DNA from: Cryptomeria japonica
Taxonomy: Eukaryota > Streptophyta > Pinopsida > Cupressales > Cupressaceae
Direction: 5' to 3'
DNA: 64,000 nucleotides
Assembly (NCBI RefSeq): GCF_030272615.1
Contig: NC_081405.1
Coordinates: 575,343,752 to 575,407,751 of the forward strand
Shown: positions 23,640 to 35,672 of the stretch, piece by piece
How the letters are laid out: every line of letters starts with the position of its first letter
How positions within the stretch are numbered: position 1 is the first letter of the stretch
Notes under the pieces: generated by a model
The model's input: the letters and a program-made list of their open reading frames with translations, nothing else
What the model was told of the DNA's origin: nothing
Database searches by the model: none
Position numbers and translations under genes: made by a program

Positions 23640-24170
23640 TTGTTGATCCTAAGTCTCCATCATGCTATCCTACTTTCACTTCTTTTCACAATCATAAGCC
23701 TTCATAACTCATCCAATTATTCCACACATCCTTTCCCTTATTGCAATACATCATGGACCTTTAATGGAGCTTCCTCAAAGGACTTTGTTATCACGGATGC
23801 CCAAACTTCTTTAGGTGACACGCATACAAACCTGTGTAGTCCACACACTAGTAATTCTATCTCAGTTCCCTCATCAAGGAAGGCAGTCACTCAAGCTACA
23901 CATCATTTAGTCAAGGAACAATGCAGCTACAATCATAAGACAAAGCCTCACACATTTGAGGTGGGTGACTTAGTTCTCAAGGAAATCTAAAAAATCAGCA
24001 AGACGGAGAGAAGAAGAGCAAGCTCGAGCCAAATTGGCTTGGTCCTTACATCATTATAGCAGCCTATGGATCTAGTGCATATCAAATCTCAACTCTAGAG
24101 GGAAAACCTTTGTAGGATCCTATCAATAGCATGCACCTTTGTATGTTTTACACATAGCTCTTCGAAGTAT
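23640..24170 (+). pseudogene. integrase C-terminus of the Tat-like element
   Basis: The end of the frame at 23640-23990 reads HHLVKEQCSYNHKTKPHTFE and VGDLVLKEI. After a frame change it continues as LEPNWLGPYIIIAAYGSSAY and ends with INSMHLCMFYT before a stop near 24168. This is the integrase C-terminal segment with the GPY/F motif. The catalytic core and zinc-binding region are absent, so integrase cannot work. The deletion joins a linker after the protease to the last ~100 codons of pol. Confidence 0.72.
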
Positions 24171-25849
24171 CCTAATTAAAAAATACAAAAAAATAAAAAA
24201 ATTTAAAAATACAAAAAAATCATAAATATAAAAAATCGTTACTTGGTGAAAACCTAGCAAATAGGCACCTTGTGACACAAAAAATTTGAAATTTAAAAAA
24301 AAAAATAAGTAAGGAGAAATAAATCCGTCCAATAGTGAAAACCACTTTGGTGACGCCCTGGGAAAGTACCATGGTGAAAATTGGGTCACCAACGCCATGC
24401 ATAGAGACATTGCTCCTCCCTCCTTTAGGATTCAACCTCATCCTTTCACTTTGCACACACTCATAGCCTATCCATCCATAATAAACTTACCCATTCCCAT
24501 CATGGCTTGTTATTGATCTACCCAAGATTGGTTAGCCATTCATAATAATCCCTCCTTTCACCTCTTTTCCATCCATAATAAATCAGCTCCTATCTGTGGC
24601 TAAGGCAAATCCTACGTCTAGTGATGGGTGTGGAACTAAGAGAATCACATGTTCTGAGGAGTATAGTTTTCTTCAGTCTATTCACGCACAATCCACAATA
24701 AAGCAACACTTCCATCACCAATCCACAATAAATTTTTGTCTTCTCCGTAATAAAGTATCAATTGCATGGATTCAGTCAGTTTCAGATGAGACACAACAAT
24801 AACAATGGGCTTCAATAGACTCAAACAACATTATGGTTCAGTGCTATGTATCCTTTTGTGAATGAAAACATTATGACCACAATCAAATAAGACTTATACA
24901 AGTGACAAGAGAAACTAAACTTGAGGACTACAGTGGATGTTTGTGTTGAGTCTTGTTTTTCTTTTTGATTTTATCCTTTTGGTGACACGTCTTTTAGCTT
25001 TTCTAGGATGTCTCTGACTAGAGATTTTATATCTAGGATGTCTTTGACTAGAAAGACGAGGATGGGGTATCTTCACCTATTTTTATTAGATGTTTATGGA
25101 TTGTCTCTTAGTAATGCTATGACTTGTCCAAGGATATGAGGATAGTATGAGTCTAGTGTGAACTGGGGCATTCCTTGTTTGCGACTATATGATCTCCATG
25201 TAAACAGGTACAATGACTTTCTAGGTCAAACATACATCTAGATTGTCATAACCTATTTGCCATAATAAAGCTCAATGATGATAACGCACAAGAAGCTCTT
25301 TCACTTTCATATCTTCTATCTTCCATCCCCCTTTCTTGATTGACAATCATCCTTCTTGAGTGCATGAAGCCTTCTATCACATGACTGAGTATAATGAGAC
25401 ACCAAAAATATTTGCATTTAATGTAGTTGCACCTGCATTATCACATATTAAGCATTTCATACATACATATAGATATCATAATTGCATCACATCTTGCACA
25501 TAACACATGTTAGCACATTTTACATTTTCATCATGTAAATAATTATTTGCATTATCATATTCATCTATATTTCATCCATTCACATATGTATAACATATTA
25601 AAAACATAAAAGAACAAAAATATTGCATTCCATCATGTACATATTTGTATCCATATCATAAGCATCACATAGAAACATCACATAGGTACACATGCATATA
25701 GCTTCTACAAAGATGAATCATCTCATATATATATACATATCAAAATCATAAGTGTCATGATACAATGATGTCAAAAAACATATGGCTACAATCACCCAAA
25801 TGTGTCATCATACAAAATGGTACAAAACTGATACATGGGGAGCCCTCTA
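24171..25849. other. spacer after pol of the Tat-like element
   Basis: No gene recognised. The first part has A-rich runs, then TGGTGACGCCCTGGGAAAG and CATGGTGAAAATTGGGTCACC (24350-24390). From 24468 to 24760 the short words CCATCCATAATAAA and TCCACAATAAA occur six times or more. From about 25380 the DNA is rich in CATATA, CATCA and ACATAT words. These fit the untranslated stretch common between pol and the 3' LTR in Tat elements. Confidence 0.5.
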
Positions 25850-25971
25850 AGGCCATGATGAACTCCCTCCCTCAGATTTAGCTAGCCTAAATGGAGTGTA
25901 AGCTCTGGAAGGACCCGCCCAAGGATCATCTCTCCTACCCCGTCTATCTAGTGGTGGTGGGGGACCCATGA
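25850..25971 (-). pseudogene. C-terminal piece of the antisense PMD frame
   Basis: On the minus strand this reads as a Pro/Arg/Ser-rich tail ending SRAYTPFRLAKSEGGSSSWP and a stop near 25850. It is separated from the body of the frame at 33842-34580 by the chromovirus insertion. The phase relative to the body is not the same, so there is at least one frame change besides the insertion. Confidence 0.55.
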
Positions 25972-25976
25972 CCCCA
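25972..25976. repeat. target site duplication CCCCA, left
   Basis: Exact match to 33837-33841, directly outside the LTR ends of the nested chromovirus. Confidence 0.9.
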
Positions 25977-27566
25977 TGATGGGTTGGGCTTAGGGATAGA
26001 CTAGCCTAGTCTATGCTCTTGGATCCTTTCCTTGGATCACTTGGTGGTCTCTACACACCCTAGGGTCTCTAGGACTTCCCTTTTCTTGAGGAATCCCCTG
26101 ACCTTGCCCAATCCATCCACCAATGAGTTGCAATGCTGCTCCTAAGGTCTCACCTACTCATGAGACTCAAAACCCCTTACTATGGCTAATAATGGCTAGG
26201 CTTGTTCCACACCTTCCAAGGTCTTAGCAAGGTTGTATCAGGTCTATTTCATGGTCTTTACACCCATTCGTGTTCCCCCAAGAGGTTTCAAGCATTCAAC
26301 CCCTTACCAATTTCACTATTTTGTGCTTTTGCCTTCAAACAAGGCTACAAGGATGAGGACCAATTAGGCCTCCTACTTGGTCCTTTAGGGCTCCCTCCCA
26401 CAAATGATGCACAAACAACCCAAACTCCCAAAACGGACTGCCATTCATTTGGCAAGGACTCATGGATTTTCTAGGTTTTAGGCCTCCAAGTGTCCGTACA
26501 CTATCCTAGGTAGATTTTAAGGTTTTCAAGGGTTTTTGTGAGGGTTTTTAGGGTCTACCTGGGTCACAATGAGTTTTTTGAGTTTTAGCCACCTTGTTTG
26601 GACTGGTGGAGGCTCCTCCTTCACACCAATGATGCTTTGCTCACTCCTCTACACCTCCTCCAAAGGATACACTCTCCACTAACCAACCTTGCTCTCCAAG
26701 ACCTCTGCACCAACAACCATTCCTAACAGGGCACTGTCCAGTCTCGCCTAGGAATGGGTCTTCAAATGGCTTCCTTTCATTTTAAAGGGCCTTGATTGCT
26801 TCTAACTATAGTACATGGTCTTCACTTTCATTCCCCAAGGTTTCATGGTGATCCACAATGGGGAATGGAGCTAAGACTTCATTTGCACAAACCGGTCCAA
26901 AACTGGACAGTGAGAAGACAATTAACAAAATATTTACAAAGACACTCCTCCGGTAAACCAAAACCTAAAATAAGTACTCAAAAAGAAATTATTTACACTG
27001 TATAAGATAGTCCACATAGTTTGGCATGAAACTCAATCCATTAACTTGCTCAGTAGCTTCATTCAAGCTAACTGGTAACCAACAAAACAGTCACAGTCAA
27101 TTGAGTTTGCTTGAGCCGTACAATCTTTGACATCCCATCCATGCAATTAGGGTTTGCAAATACTTCTACCACCTTTGCCTCAGTCTTTGTGCCCATATTA
27201 GGGTTGTCCACACCAAACTAAGGATTTAGACCTCCTGGTGGAAAAGTTGCTTGACAACTTTTAAAAGTTGTCATGCAACTTTTGAGCAACTTTCTCAATG
27301 TTTCTTTTCATGACTCCTACACCCACATTGGGCAAACCTAAGGACACCACCATGTTATGAAGGACCCCTAAACACCACAAAGACACACAAACCCTCTAGT
27401 TTCAAGAAAATCACAATCTTGACTAATGACCCCTAAGATCTCCTCTAGGACCCTAACTAGGACCTATGAGCACTTGGCTCATTATTTTATATACATTGGC
27501 TTCATAAGAAGCAAAATACCAATAAAAAAGAAAGGAGGGAGAGCTTGGAAGGGTGATCCTACACCA
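25977..27566 (-). repeat. 3' LTR of the nested chromovirus
   Basis: In element orientation this is the downstream LTR: on the plus strand it starts TGATGGGTTGGGC and ends GATCCTACACCA. It pairs with 32248-33836 almost without indels. Near 27262 it contains an inverted repeat, ACAACTTTTAAAAGTTGT, also present in the other copy. Confidence 0.92.
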
Positions 27567-27580
27567 TACTCCCCCTCTAC
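27567..27580 (-). promoter_or_regulatory. polypurine tract of the nested chromovirus
   Basis: On the minus strand GTAGAGGGGGAGTA lies directly before the LTR start TGGTG. Such a tract primes plus-strand DNA synthesis in LTR elements. Confidence 0.85.
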
Positions 27581-27586
27581 ACACAA

Positions 27587-30500
27587 TTAAGAAATAGAAG
27601 AAGAGATGAGAGCTGAGTCTATTCCAAGTGTCTTGAACTTGCTCTCCTCCACCCATGTAGCTTCAGATTCTGGTTGATTTGCCCATTTCACTAAGTGCTC
27701 CATGAAGACCTGGTGTCTGGTATACTTATTCACTCTTGACTCCAAAATCTCCTCTGCTATAGGCTTCTTCACTTGAGGTAAGGCATTCACATCTAAGTCT
27801 TGTAGTACCTTGGCTTGGTTCTCAGTCTGCCCTACTATCTCTCCCTTGTACATGATCAGATCAGCAACATTGAAGACTGGTGAGATGGCTAAGTTTGAAG
27901 GTAAATCCACTTTATAGGCATCCTCACCATATTTTTCTAGAATTTTACATGGTCCTATCCTCTTCATCTGCAGTTTGGTAGCCTTACCACTTTGCATCCT
28001 AGCTTTGCTCAAATGGACCATCACATAGTCACCCACCTTGAACTGAACTTCTCTCCTTTTCTTGTCCACTTTGGCTTTTAGTTTTTGAATGGATTCAAGG
28101 ATGGCCTTCTTAACTTGCTCTTGGACTTCCTTGATGGTTTGAGTGAAGTCCTCTGCTTGCCCACTCTTCATCTCCAAGGTACCAAGGTCCCTCAACTCAC
28201 ATACTCCCCTTGGATGTTTGCCATATACAACCTCAGAAGGACTTCTACTAGTGGCCCTATTCACACTGTCATTATATGCATACTTTACTTGAGGAATGAT
28301 AAGGTCCCATGTCTGTCCATACTCCTTAGTTAAACACCTCAACAAGTTGCCTAACACCCTTTTGATGACTTCAATTTGACAATCTATTTGGGGATGGTAA
28401 GCTGAGCTAAATGACAAGTTAGTTCCTAGTCTCCTCTATAATGTTTGCCAAAAATGACCCATGAACTTGTTGTCCCTGTCTGAAACAATGCTTAAAGGGA
28501 GTCCTTGAATCCTAACAATCTCTTTGAAGAAGAGATGTGCAACATAGCTAGCATCATGTGTAGTCTTACATGGAATGAAATGACTCATCTTGGAAAATCT
28601 ATCTACTACCACATAGATGTTGTCCATACCTATTTTTGTCTTGGGAAGTCCTACTACAAAGTCCATGTTTATACATTCCCAAGGTCTATTAGGGACCGGC
28701 AATGGTTGATAGAGACCAGCATTGCTTGGTCCCTCTTTTTCTCTTTGGCATACACCACATTGTTCTACATACCTCTTCACATCTCTTGGCAACTTGGGCC
28801 AATAATAGTACCTCTGTACTAAATCCAAGGTTTTGTTGGCTCTAAAGTGTCCACTTAAACTACCATTATGTTTCTCTTGGATGAGGTTCTCCCTCATGGA
28901 TCCTCTTGGTACACACAACTGATTACCCTTGAACAAGAGACCATTTTGGAGAGTGTAATCTACATACTCACCATGGAAATGGTTCTCAAACTCCTTGCAA
29001 ACCTTGTAAGCTAATGAGAATTCTTCGTCTCCTTCATAGAGGTCTTTGAAACCTTCTATTCCTATGCTCTGCAACTATAATTCTTGAGCTGTCAACAACT
29101 CCCTGCTCAATGCATCTACCACCTTGTTAAGTTGCCCCTTCTTATGCTTGATGGTGAAGGATTGGAGGCATTCCATCCATTTTAGATGTCTATTGCTAAG
29201 CTTCTCTTGAGTGTTGATGTAACTCAATGCATGGTTGTCTGTGAACACCATAAATTCTTTTCGGAGTAGGTAATGCCTCCATTTTTTAAGAGATTGCACT
29301 AATGCATATAACTCTAGGTCATAGGCTGAGTACTTCTTCTTTGCTTCATTAAGCTTCTCACTGAAAAATGCCACAGGTCTTCCCTCTTGACTTAATACAC
29401 CACCTACTGCAATTCCACTTGCATCACACTCCAATGTGAATAGCTTATCAAATGTAGGTAGGAGAAGGATAGGTTTTGTGGCTTCTTCTTGCTTCAACAT
29501 TTGAAATGCTTTGTCAGCCTCCTCTGTCCATTTAAACTTAGTTTTAAGGCCTCCCTTAATGGTGTCAAGGACTGGTGCACATATGCCACTAAAATTCCTC
29601 ACAAAATTCCTATAGAATTGAGCTAATCCATGGAAACTTCTAACTTCAGTCCCTATTTTAGGTGCAGGCTAATTCAAGATTGCCTCCACTTTGCTTGGAT
29701 CCATCTTCAAGGTTCCTTTAGACACCACAAATCCTAAGTAAACCAACTCTTGCTCCAAGAAGTCACACTTCTCTAGGTTGATGGATAACTTCTCCTCATG
29801 CAACCTCTATAAGACTAACCTCAAATGCTCAAGGTGCTCCTCTTTGGTTCTACTATAGATGAGAATGTCATCTAGGTACACCACCACAAATCTGCCTATG
29901 AAGTCTTTCAACACCTCATTCATCAACCTCATGAAGGTGCTTAGATCATTGGTGAGTCCAAATGGCATCACAAGCCTTTCATACAATCCCTCTATGGTTT
30001 GGAAAGTAGTCTTCCACTCATCACCCTCCTTAATTCTTATCTGGTGATAACCAATTTTAAGGTCTAGCTTGGTAAAATACATAGCCCCTCCTAATTAGTC
30101 CATTAGATCCTTTATTCTAGGAATAGGAAACCTATACCTTATGGTGATCCTATTGATTTCTCTTGAGTTAGTGCAAAGTCTCCACTTACCTCCCTTCTTT
30201 GATACTAGCACTACCGGGACTGCACATGGGCTGATGCTCTTCTTAATCAGTCCTTGTTCCAATAACTCCTACACTTGCCTTGCTACCTCCTTGTTCTGAT
30301 CAGGTGTGAGCTTATATGCAACCTTGTTTGGTAAGGATGCATTGGGCACAAAGTCTATTTGATGGCTTATAGACCTTGTAGGTGGGAGTGTTGCAGGTGC
30401 TCCATCACTCACTATGTCCTTATACTCTTGCAACATTTGCTTCACATCCTTGGGTACTTCTGCTTGCAACTTTTCTTCTTCCTCCTTTGGCTTCACAAAG

Positions 30501-32206
30501 ATGGCACACTTCACTATCTCCTCCTCATGTAGCAAGTTTAAAAACTCTTTACCAGTAGCCATTAAGACACTAGGTGTCTTTGAAGTTCCTTCTTCATTCT
30601 CTATCACAGACTGAATCTTGAAGGTCTTGTTGTCCTTCTTAAAGGAAATGGAGTTCTCCTCTCCATCATAGATCACCTTCCTATACAATTGCCAGGGTCT
30701 TCCTTGCAATAAGTGACATGCATCCATAGGTAGCACATCACAAAGGATCTTATCCTTGTATCCTCCAATAGAAAACTCTACCCAAGTCTGTTCATTGACT
30801 AGCACACTCTACTCATTACTCAACCATGTCACCTTGTATGGGTTAGTGTGGGGTATCCTTGTGAGTTTCAACTTCCTAACCACCTCTTTTGATATGATAC
30901 TGTCAGTTGATCCTAAGTCAACTATCACCTTGCACACTTTACCAAGAATGTTGCATCTCACCCTAAACAATGCTCTCCTATTCTTAGGTTCATTCTTCTT
31001 TGGTTGTCTTATCAAGACCCTATTGAACATTAGATTTTCTCCAATCTCTGATTCAATATGGTCCACCTCAGGTGTCTTGCTGCTTGAAGATTCTTCATGT
31101 GCATAAGCAACCCCCTTTCCACTGTTTGATGATGTAGGCTTGTCAGGGCATCTATATGTCGGGTGTCCCAATTGACCACAATTGTAACACTTCATAGTTG
31201 CAAAGTAGGAGTTACCTCTACCCCTACTTTGACCACCTTGTGAACCTCTTCCTCTAGAATATCCTCCTCTAAGATTGGTTTCACTGCCATGCTTAGTCAA
31301 CTTGTCTTCTCCTTGGTTCCTCTGCTCATTTGACTTGCTTTGATAACCACCTCGGTGATTCACTTGATCTCTACCTCTGCCTCTACCCCTATTATTGGAG
31401 TCTCCTTTTCTTTTGTTCCTCTCTTCTACCTTGATAGCAAGCTGATGACATTTTTGAATAGTAGTAGGAGTCCATAGGCTTATCTCCTCTTGAATGTTCC
31501 ACTTTAGGCCGCTTACATACCTAGCCACCTTAATAGATTCATCTTCTTAGACTTTGGATCTAAGACAAAGTTTTTGAAATTCTTGAGTGTAGGAGGTTAC
31601 ATCAAGGTCTTTTTGCTTCAATCCCTATCTCATTTAATGAAGTTGGACTTCATAATCCTCTAGTAAGTAGTTCTCCTTAATCTTACTCACCATGGCCTTC
31701 CAATTTGCAATAGGTATCTTCCCCATACTAGCTCTTTCTTCTTGCAGGTACTTCTACCATGTCAAAGCTGCTCCCCTTAATCTTGATTTGGCAACTTTAA
31801 CCTTTTGAGCCTTTGTCACTCCCTCACACTCAAAGTGGTTTTTCATGCCCTCAATCCATTCCATAACAATGTCAATGTCCATCCTTCCACTGAAATGTGG
31901 CAATCCTTCAAAAGCCTCGGTGTTCAAAGCCTTAATAGCCTTTACAAATGGTTCTTCATTGAACAAGGGATCTGGTTCAGGGATAATATCATCTATGTCT
32001 ATATTTTTCTTCCCTTTACCCTTGGTTTCTTCATCCCAAGGTCCTTGTGTCCTCTGATCCACCACATCCTGCAGTTTATCCCTTATCTCACTCATAGCTT
32101 CTTCAAGGAGTCTATTTTTCTCCTTCTTCTCTTCCACCTCTCTAGCCAGCTCTGCATTAGTAACCATTATTCTCTCCCCTACTGATTCACCACTATATAG
32201 AGACAT
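27587..32206 (-). pseudogene. gag-pol polyprotein of the nested chromovirus: one frame, 11 stops
   Basis: From the first ATG after the primer site (32206) to the stop at 27587 there are 1540 codons in one frame. Domains in order: gag; CCHC knuckle CYNCGQLGHPTYRC at about 340-353; protease around 430, where IVDLGSTDS has Leu in place of the usual Ser after the catalytic Asp; RT with YLDDILIYS at 777-785; RNase H with LECDASG near 927; integrase zinc region with H1113, H1120, C1150 and C1153; DDE triad D1182, D1243, E1279 with the expected 35-residue gap; GPxKI tail; chromodomain at about 1489-1528 (VKWANQPESEATWVEES). Stops interrupt at plus positions 31754, 31634, 31625, 31547, 30809, 30269, 30095, 29807, 29669, 29075 and 28436. 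Each is one transition from CAG, CAA or TGG. No frameshift was found. It cannot be expressed as it stands. Confidence 0.93.
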
Positions 32207-32232
32207 ACACAGTCCAACAAGTCTTTTAACTT

Positions 32233-32244
32233 GCTCTGATACCA
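32233..32244 (-). promoter_or_regulatory. primer binding site, initiator tRNA-Met
   Basis: Minus strand TGGTATCAGAGC, three bases after the 5' LTR end, is the standard plant complement to the 3' end of initiator tRNA-Met. The gag frame stays open back across the primer site, but no ATG lies upstream of 32206. Confidence 0.92.
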
Positions 32245-32247
32245 ATC

Positions 32248-33836
32248 TGATGGGCTGGGGTTAGGGATAGACTAGCCTAGTCTATGCTCTTGGATCCTTT
32301 CCTTGGATCACCTAGTGTTCTCTACACACCCTAGGGTCTCTAGGACTTCCCTTTTCTTGAGGAATCCCCTGAACTTGCCCATCCACCCACCAATAAGTTG
32401 CAATGCTTCTCCTAAGGTCTCACCTACTTATGAGACTCAAAACCCCTTACTATGGCTAATAAGGGCTAGGCTTGTTCCACACCTTCCAAGGTCTTAGCAA
32501 GGTTGTATCAGGTCTATTTCATTGTCTTTCCACCCATTCATGAGCCCCCAAGAGGTTTCAAGTCTTCAACCCCTTACTGATTTCACTATTTTGTGTTTTT
32601 GCCTTCAAACAGGGCTACAAGGATGAGGACCAATTAGGCCTCCTACCTGGTCCTTTAGGGCTCCCTCTCACAAATGATGCACAAACAACCCAAACTTTGA
32701 AAATGGACTGGCATTCATTTGGCAAGGACTCATGGATTTTATAGGTTTTAGGCCTCCAAGTGTTCGTACACTATCCTCGATGGATTTTAAGGTTTTCAAG
32801 GGTTTTTGTGAGGGTTTTTAGGGTCTTCCTGGGTCATAGTGAGTGTTTTGAGTTTTAGCCACCTTGTTTGGACTAGTGGAGGCTCCTCCTTCACATCAAT
32901 GATGCTTCACTCACTCCTCTACACCTCCTCCAAAGGATGCACTCTCCACTACCCAACCTTTCTCTCCAAGACCTCTGCACCAACAACCATTCCTAACCGG
33001 GCACTGTCCAGTCTCGCCTAGGAATGGGTCTTCAAATGGCTTCCTTGCATTTTAAAGGACCTTTCTTTCTTGGGACTATAGTACAGGGTCTTCATTTCCA
33101 TTCCCCATGGTTTCATGGTGATTCCACAATGGGGAATGGAGTTAAGACTTCATTTGCACAAACCGGTCCAAAACTGGACAGTGAGAAGAAATTGACAAAA
33201 AATTTACAAAGACACTCCTCTGGTAAACCAAAACCTAAACTAAGTACTCAAAAAGAAATTATTTACAGCATAGAAGAAAATCCACATAGTTTGGCACAAA
33301 ATTCAATCCATTAACTTGCTCGGTAGCTTCATTCAAGCTGATTGGTAACCAACAAAACAATCACAGTCAATTGAGTTTGCTTGAGCCGTACAATCTCTGA
33401 CATCCCACCCATCCAATTAGGGTTTTAAAATACTTATACCACCTTTGCCTCAGTCTATGTTCCCATATTAGGGTTTTGCATGCCAAACTAAGGATTTAGA
33501 CCTCCTGGTGGAAAAGTTGCTTGACAACTTTTAAAAGTTGTCATGCAACTTTTGAGCAACTTTCTCAATGTTGCTTTCCATGACTCCTAAACCCACATTG
33601 GGCCAACCTAAGGACACAACCATGTTATGAAGGACCCCTAAACACCACAAAGACACACAAACCCTCCAGTTTTGAGAAAATCACAATCCTGACTAATGAC
33701 CCCTAAGATCTCCTCTAGGACCATAACTAGGACCTATGAGAACTTGTCTCATTATTTTATATACATTGGCTTCATAAGAAGAAAAATACCAACAAAAAAA
33801 AAAGGAGGGAGAGCTTGGAAGAGTGCTCTTGCACCA
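32248..33836 (-). repeat. 5' LTR of the nested chromovirus
   Basis: Upstream LTR in element orientation, 1589 bp. On the minus strand it begins TGGTGCAAGAGC and ends CAGCCCATCA. Partner of 25977-27566. Confidence 0.92.
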
Positions 33837-33841
33837 CCCCA
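33837..33841. repeat. target site duplication CCCCA, right
   Basis: Exact partner of 25972-25976. Confidence 0.9.
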
Positions 33842-34580
33842 CCAGTTGATGCCTGTCTCCTATCTCTCCCTCTAGTGGTCATCGTAGTCTACGATGGTCT
33901 CTGAAAGCTCCTAGCCCGCTGATCAGGTGGTACCACTCCATAGTACAAGTCTCTCTAGTAGGCTATCTCCTCCCCTGCCCACAAAGAATAGGTGTATCTG
34001 GCCCCTGAGTCCTTTGTTTCTTGCCTCCCTACCCTCAATGTTGTCTCAACCTTTATATAAATGCTAAATAGCCTAATCCCTATCCCGCTCAGTATCCCTC
34101 TCCAAAGTCCTCCCCCATCCTAAAATCAACCCTCATGTCACCCTATCTAGACACAGGAACCCACTGATCACTTCTACTAGTACTATCGGTAGTGCTAATC
34201 GAGTCTGTATCATGGTATCCCAAGCTACATGTGCTGCCCTCATCTCCAGTCCTGGATCTTGACACACTCATCTCAATCCATCCCTGTCTCCATCTCGATC
34301 ATAAGGAACCAACTCCCCATTGATCGGTATCCTCAATATCCTATATACATCCTCCAAGGTGACTGTCATCTCACCCATCAACAAATGAAATGTACATTTC
34401 TATGAGTGCCATCTCTCAGCTAATGTAGTTAGCAATCCCATGTTCGCCCAAAACTCAGGCACATACAAAATATATCGCAAGCCCATAGCCTCCACTACTA
34501 CTCTATCCTTGAATGTCAGCTCTGCTCGTAAACTTTGAGTCGAAGGGAATCTCTCCCATGACTCCAACATAGGAAGGTCC
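33842..34580 (-). pseudogene. antisense plant mobile domain (PMD) reading frame in the Tat-like element
   Basis: Opposite to gag-pol, the minus strand from 34580 reads LTFKDRVVVEAMGLRYILYV and PEFWANMGLLTTLAERWHS. After a stop it reads KCTFHLLMGEMTVTLEDVYR, ILRIPINGELVPYDRDGDRD and HVAWDTMIQTRLALPIVLVE. The ERW...TFHL..GEMTVTLEDV..L..PI.G series is the hallmark of the plant mobile domain (PF10536, the MAIN/MAIL family). At least seven stops interrupt it, the first being TAG where CAG would be expected. The chromovirus insertion (TGGGG on this strand) separates its 3' end, which continues at 25971-25850 as Pro-rich PPPPLDRRGRRDDPWAGPSR. Antisense extra frames downstream of pol are known in the Tat lineage; that this PMD frame is one of them is inference. 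Confidence 0.72.
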
Positions 34581-34614
34581 TCCTACAGTCAAGCAAATCA
34601 ACTGTGTCAATGCT

Positions 34615-35135
34615 AGTGTTACTCCCTGTTCATCACAAAGTGCTCCTTTTTATCTTAGTGCTTATATCTATCATATGGCACTCTATCCTAGTGGTACTCC
34701 CTGTTCATCAAAAAGTATTGCTTTCTATCCTAGTAGCATTCCCTGTTCATCACAAAGTGCTTCTTTGATCCTATCTTTTAGGGAACATACTTGAGTGTAT
34801 CCTCTTGAGTATCTTATCCAATTGACAAAGTATGTTCTATCATAGAATTGTCAATTTCAGCCTAATCCAATTGGCAACGTATGTTCTATCACATAATTGC
34901 CAATTTCTTTGGTACTCCCTGTTCATCACAAAGTGCCTTGATCTATCCTATCCTAGGTCCTCTATTTGAGTGTATCCTCTTGAGTAGTTTTCTGATTGGC
35001 AACGTATGTTCTATCATAAAATTGTCAATCCTAGCCCTATCTGCTATTTTGGTCTTCCCTGGAGGACCTGCTTGAGTGTATCCTCTCAGTAGCTTATCTA
35101 ATTGACAGCATATGTTTGTCAGAGAACTGTCGATT
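34615..35135. repeat. interspersed hairpin repeats in the 3' part of the Tat-like element
   Basis: Two short units alternate. Unit A is a conserved CTCCCTGTTCATCAC-type core with outer words that pair: GGTACT...AGTGCC (34911-34937), with variants at 34617-34643, 34693-34718 and 34735-34761. Unit B is a conserved ATGTTCTATCA core with pairing arms: ATTGACAA...TTGTCAAT (34821-34855), ATTGGCAA...TTGCCAAT (34870-34904), ATTGGCAA...TTGTCAAT (34995-35029) and ATTGACAG...CTGTCGAT (35101-35134). Between them TTGAGTGTATCCTCTTGAGTA recurs three times. The loop core is conserved while the arms change in step. Confidence 0.75.
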
Positions 35136-35672
35136 CGAACTTGAAGATACAAACATGCCTTAAGATTTCCCCCCTACTTGACATACCTAAAGCTCATTTA
35201 TTACCCTACCTAGCATGCATTTATGACAAAAATAAATGTGGAAAAGTACAAGGAGGTTTTGTGGTACTTACCAGCTCTCCTGCATCTATTGGCCTCTGAT
35301 ATCGGCAAACACGGTCGAATCTGTGCACCAATGCCATCACTACTAACTATTGACTGCTCTCTACTCTCTCGTCACTTTGATCTCTTGGATGTGTGGATGA
35401 CAATGAGGATGTTTTCCCTCGTACTCTATTTTATAGACTACCCTATCCCTAGCCCTAGTCTCTCAAGTCAATCTTCTTTATCCCGTGACTCTATCACTCT
35501 ATCCTATCTTGTCAGTCATTTCTAGCCTTTATTTCTTATCGAGAGATTTTCTACAATCTTTTCAAACATTTTCATCGAATCTCACGAGGGGCCATATCAT
35601 TCCCATCTTGGGGTAACTTTGTATCAGTTCATCTTATCTTCTTTGAAACAACACGACAAGTTGCATTGTCTC
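35136..35672. other. untranslated 3' end of the Tat-like element
   Basis: No believable gene; the plus-strand open frame at 35223-35525 has no motif. A few minus-strand segments (for example around 35281-35340) may be the degraded start of the antisense PMD frame. The region leads into the polypurine tract. Confidence 0.4.

Larger units (their letters stand above)
25977..33836 (-). mobile_element. nearly complete Ty3/gypsy chromovirus, nested in the Tat-like element
   Basis: A 7860-bp element with LTRs of 1590 bp (25977-27566) and 1589 bp (32248-33836), TG...CA ends, perfect CCCCA duplications, a tRNA-iMet primer site (32233-32244), a polypurine tract next to the 3' LTR (27567-27580) and one gag-pol frame on the minus strand. 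A 330-bp stretch of the two LTRs compared by eye differs at about 17 positions (roughly 5%), so the insertion is not recent but is younger than the Tat-like host element it interrupts. Confidence 0.93.

Noticed and set aside
28085-28333. Plus-strand open stretches opposite the chromovirus pol (also 28505-28822, 30756-31106, 31805-32185)
   Set aside because: Shadows of the minus-strand gag-pol frame, with no motifs of their own.
32233-32244. Possible tRNA gene fragment GCTCTGATACCA
   Set aside because: It is the primer binding site of an LTR element (complement of the tRNA-iMet 3' end); no cloverleaf surrounds it.
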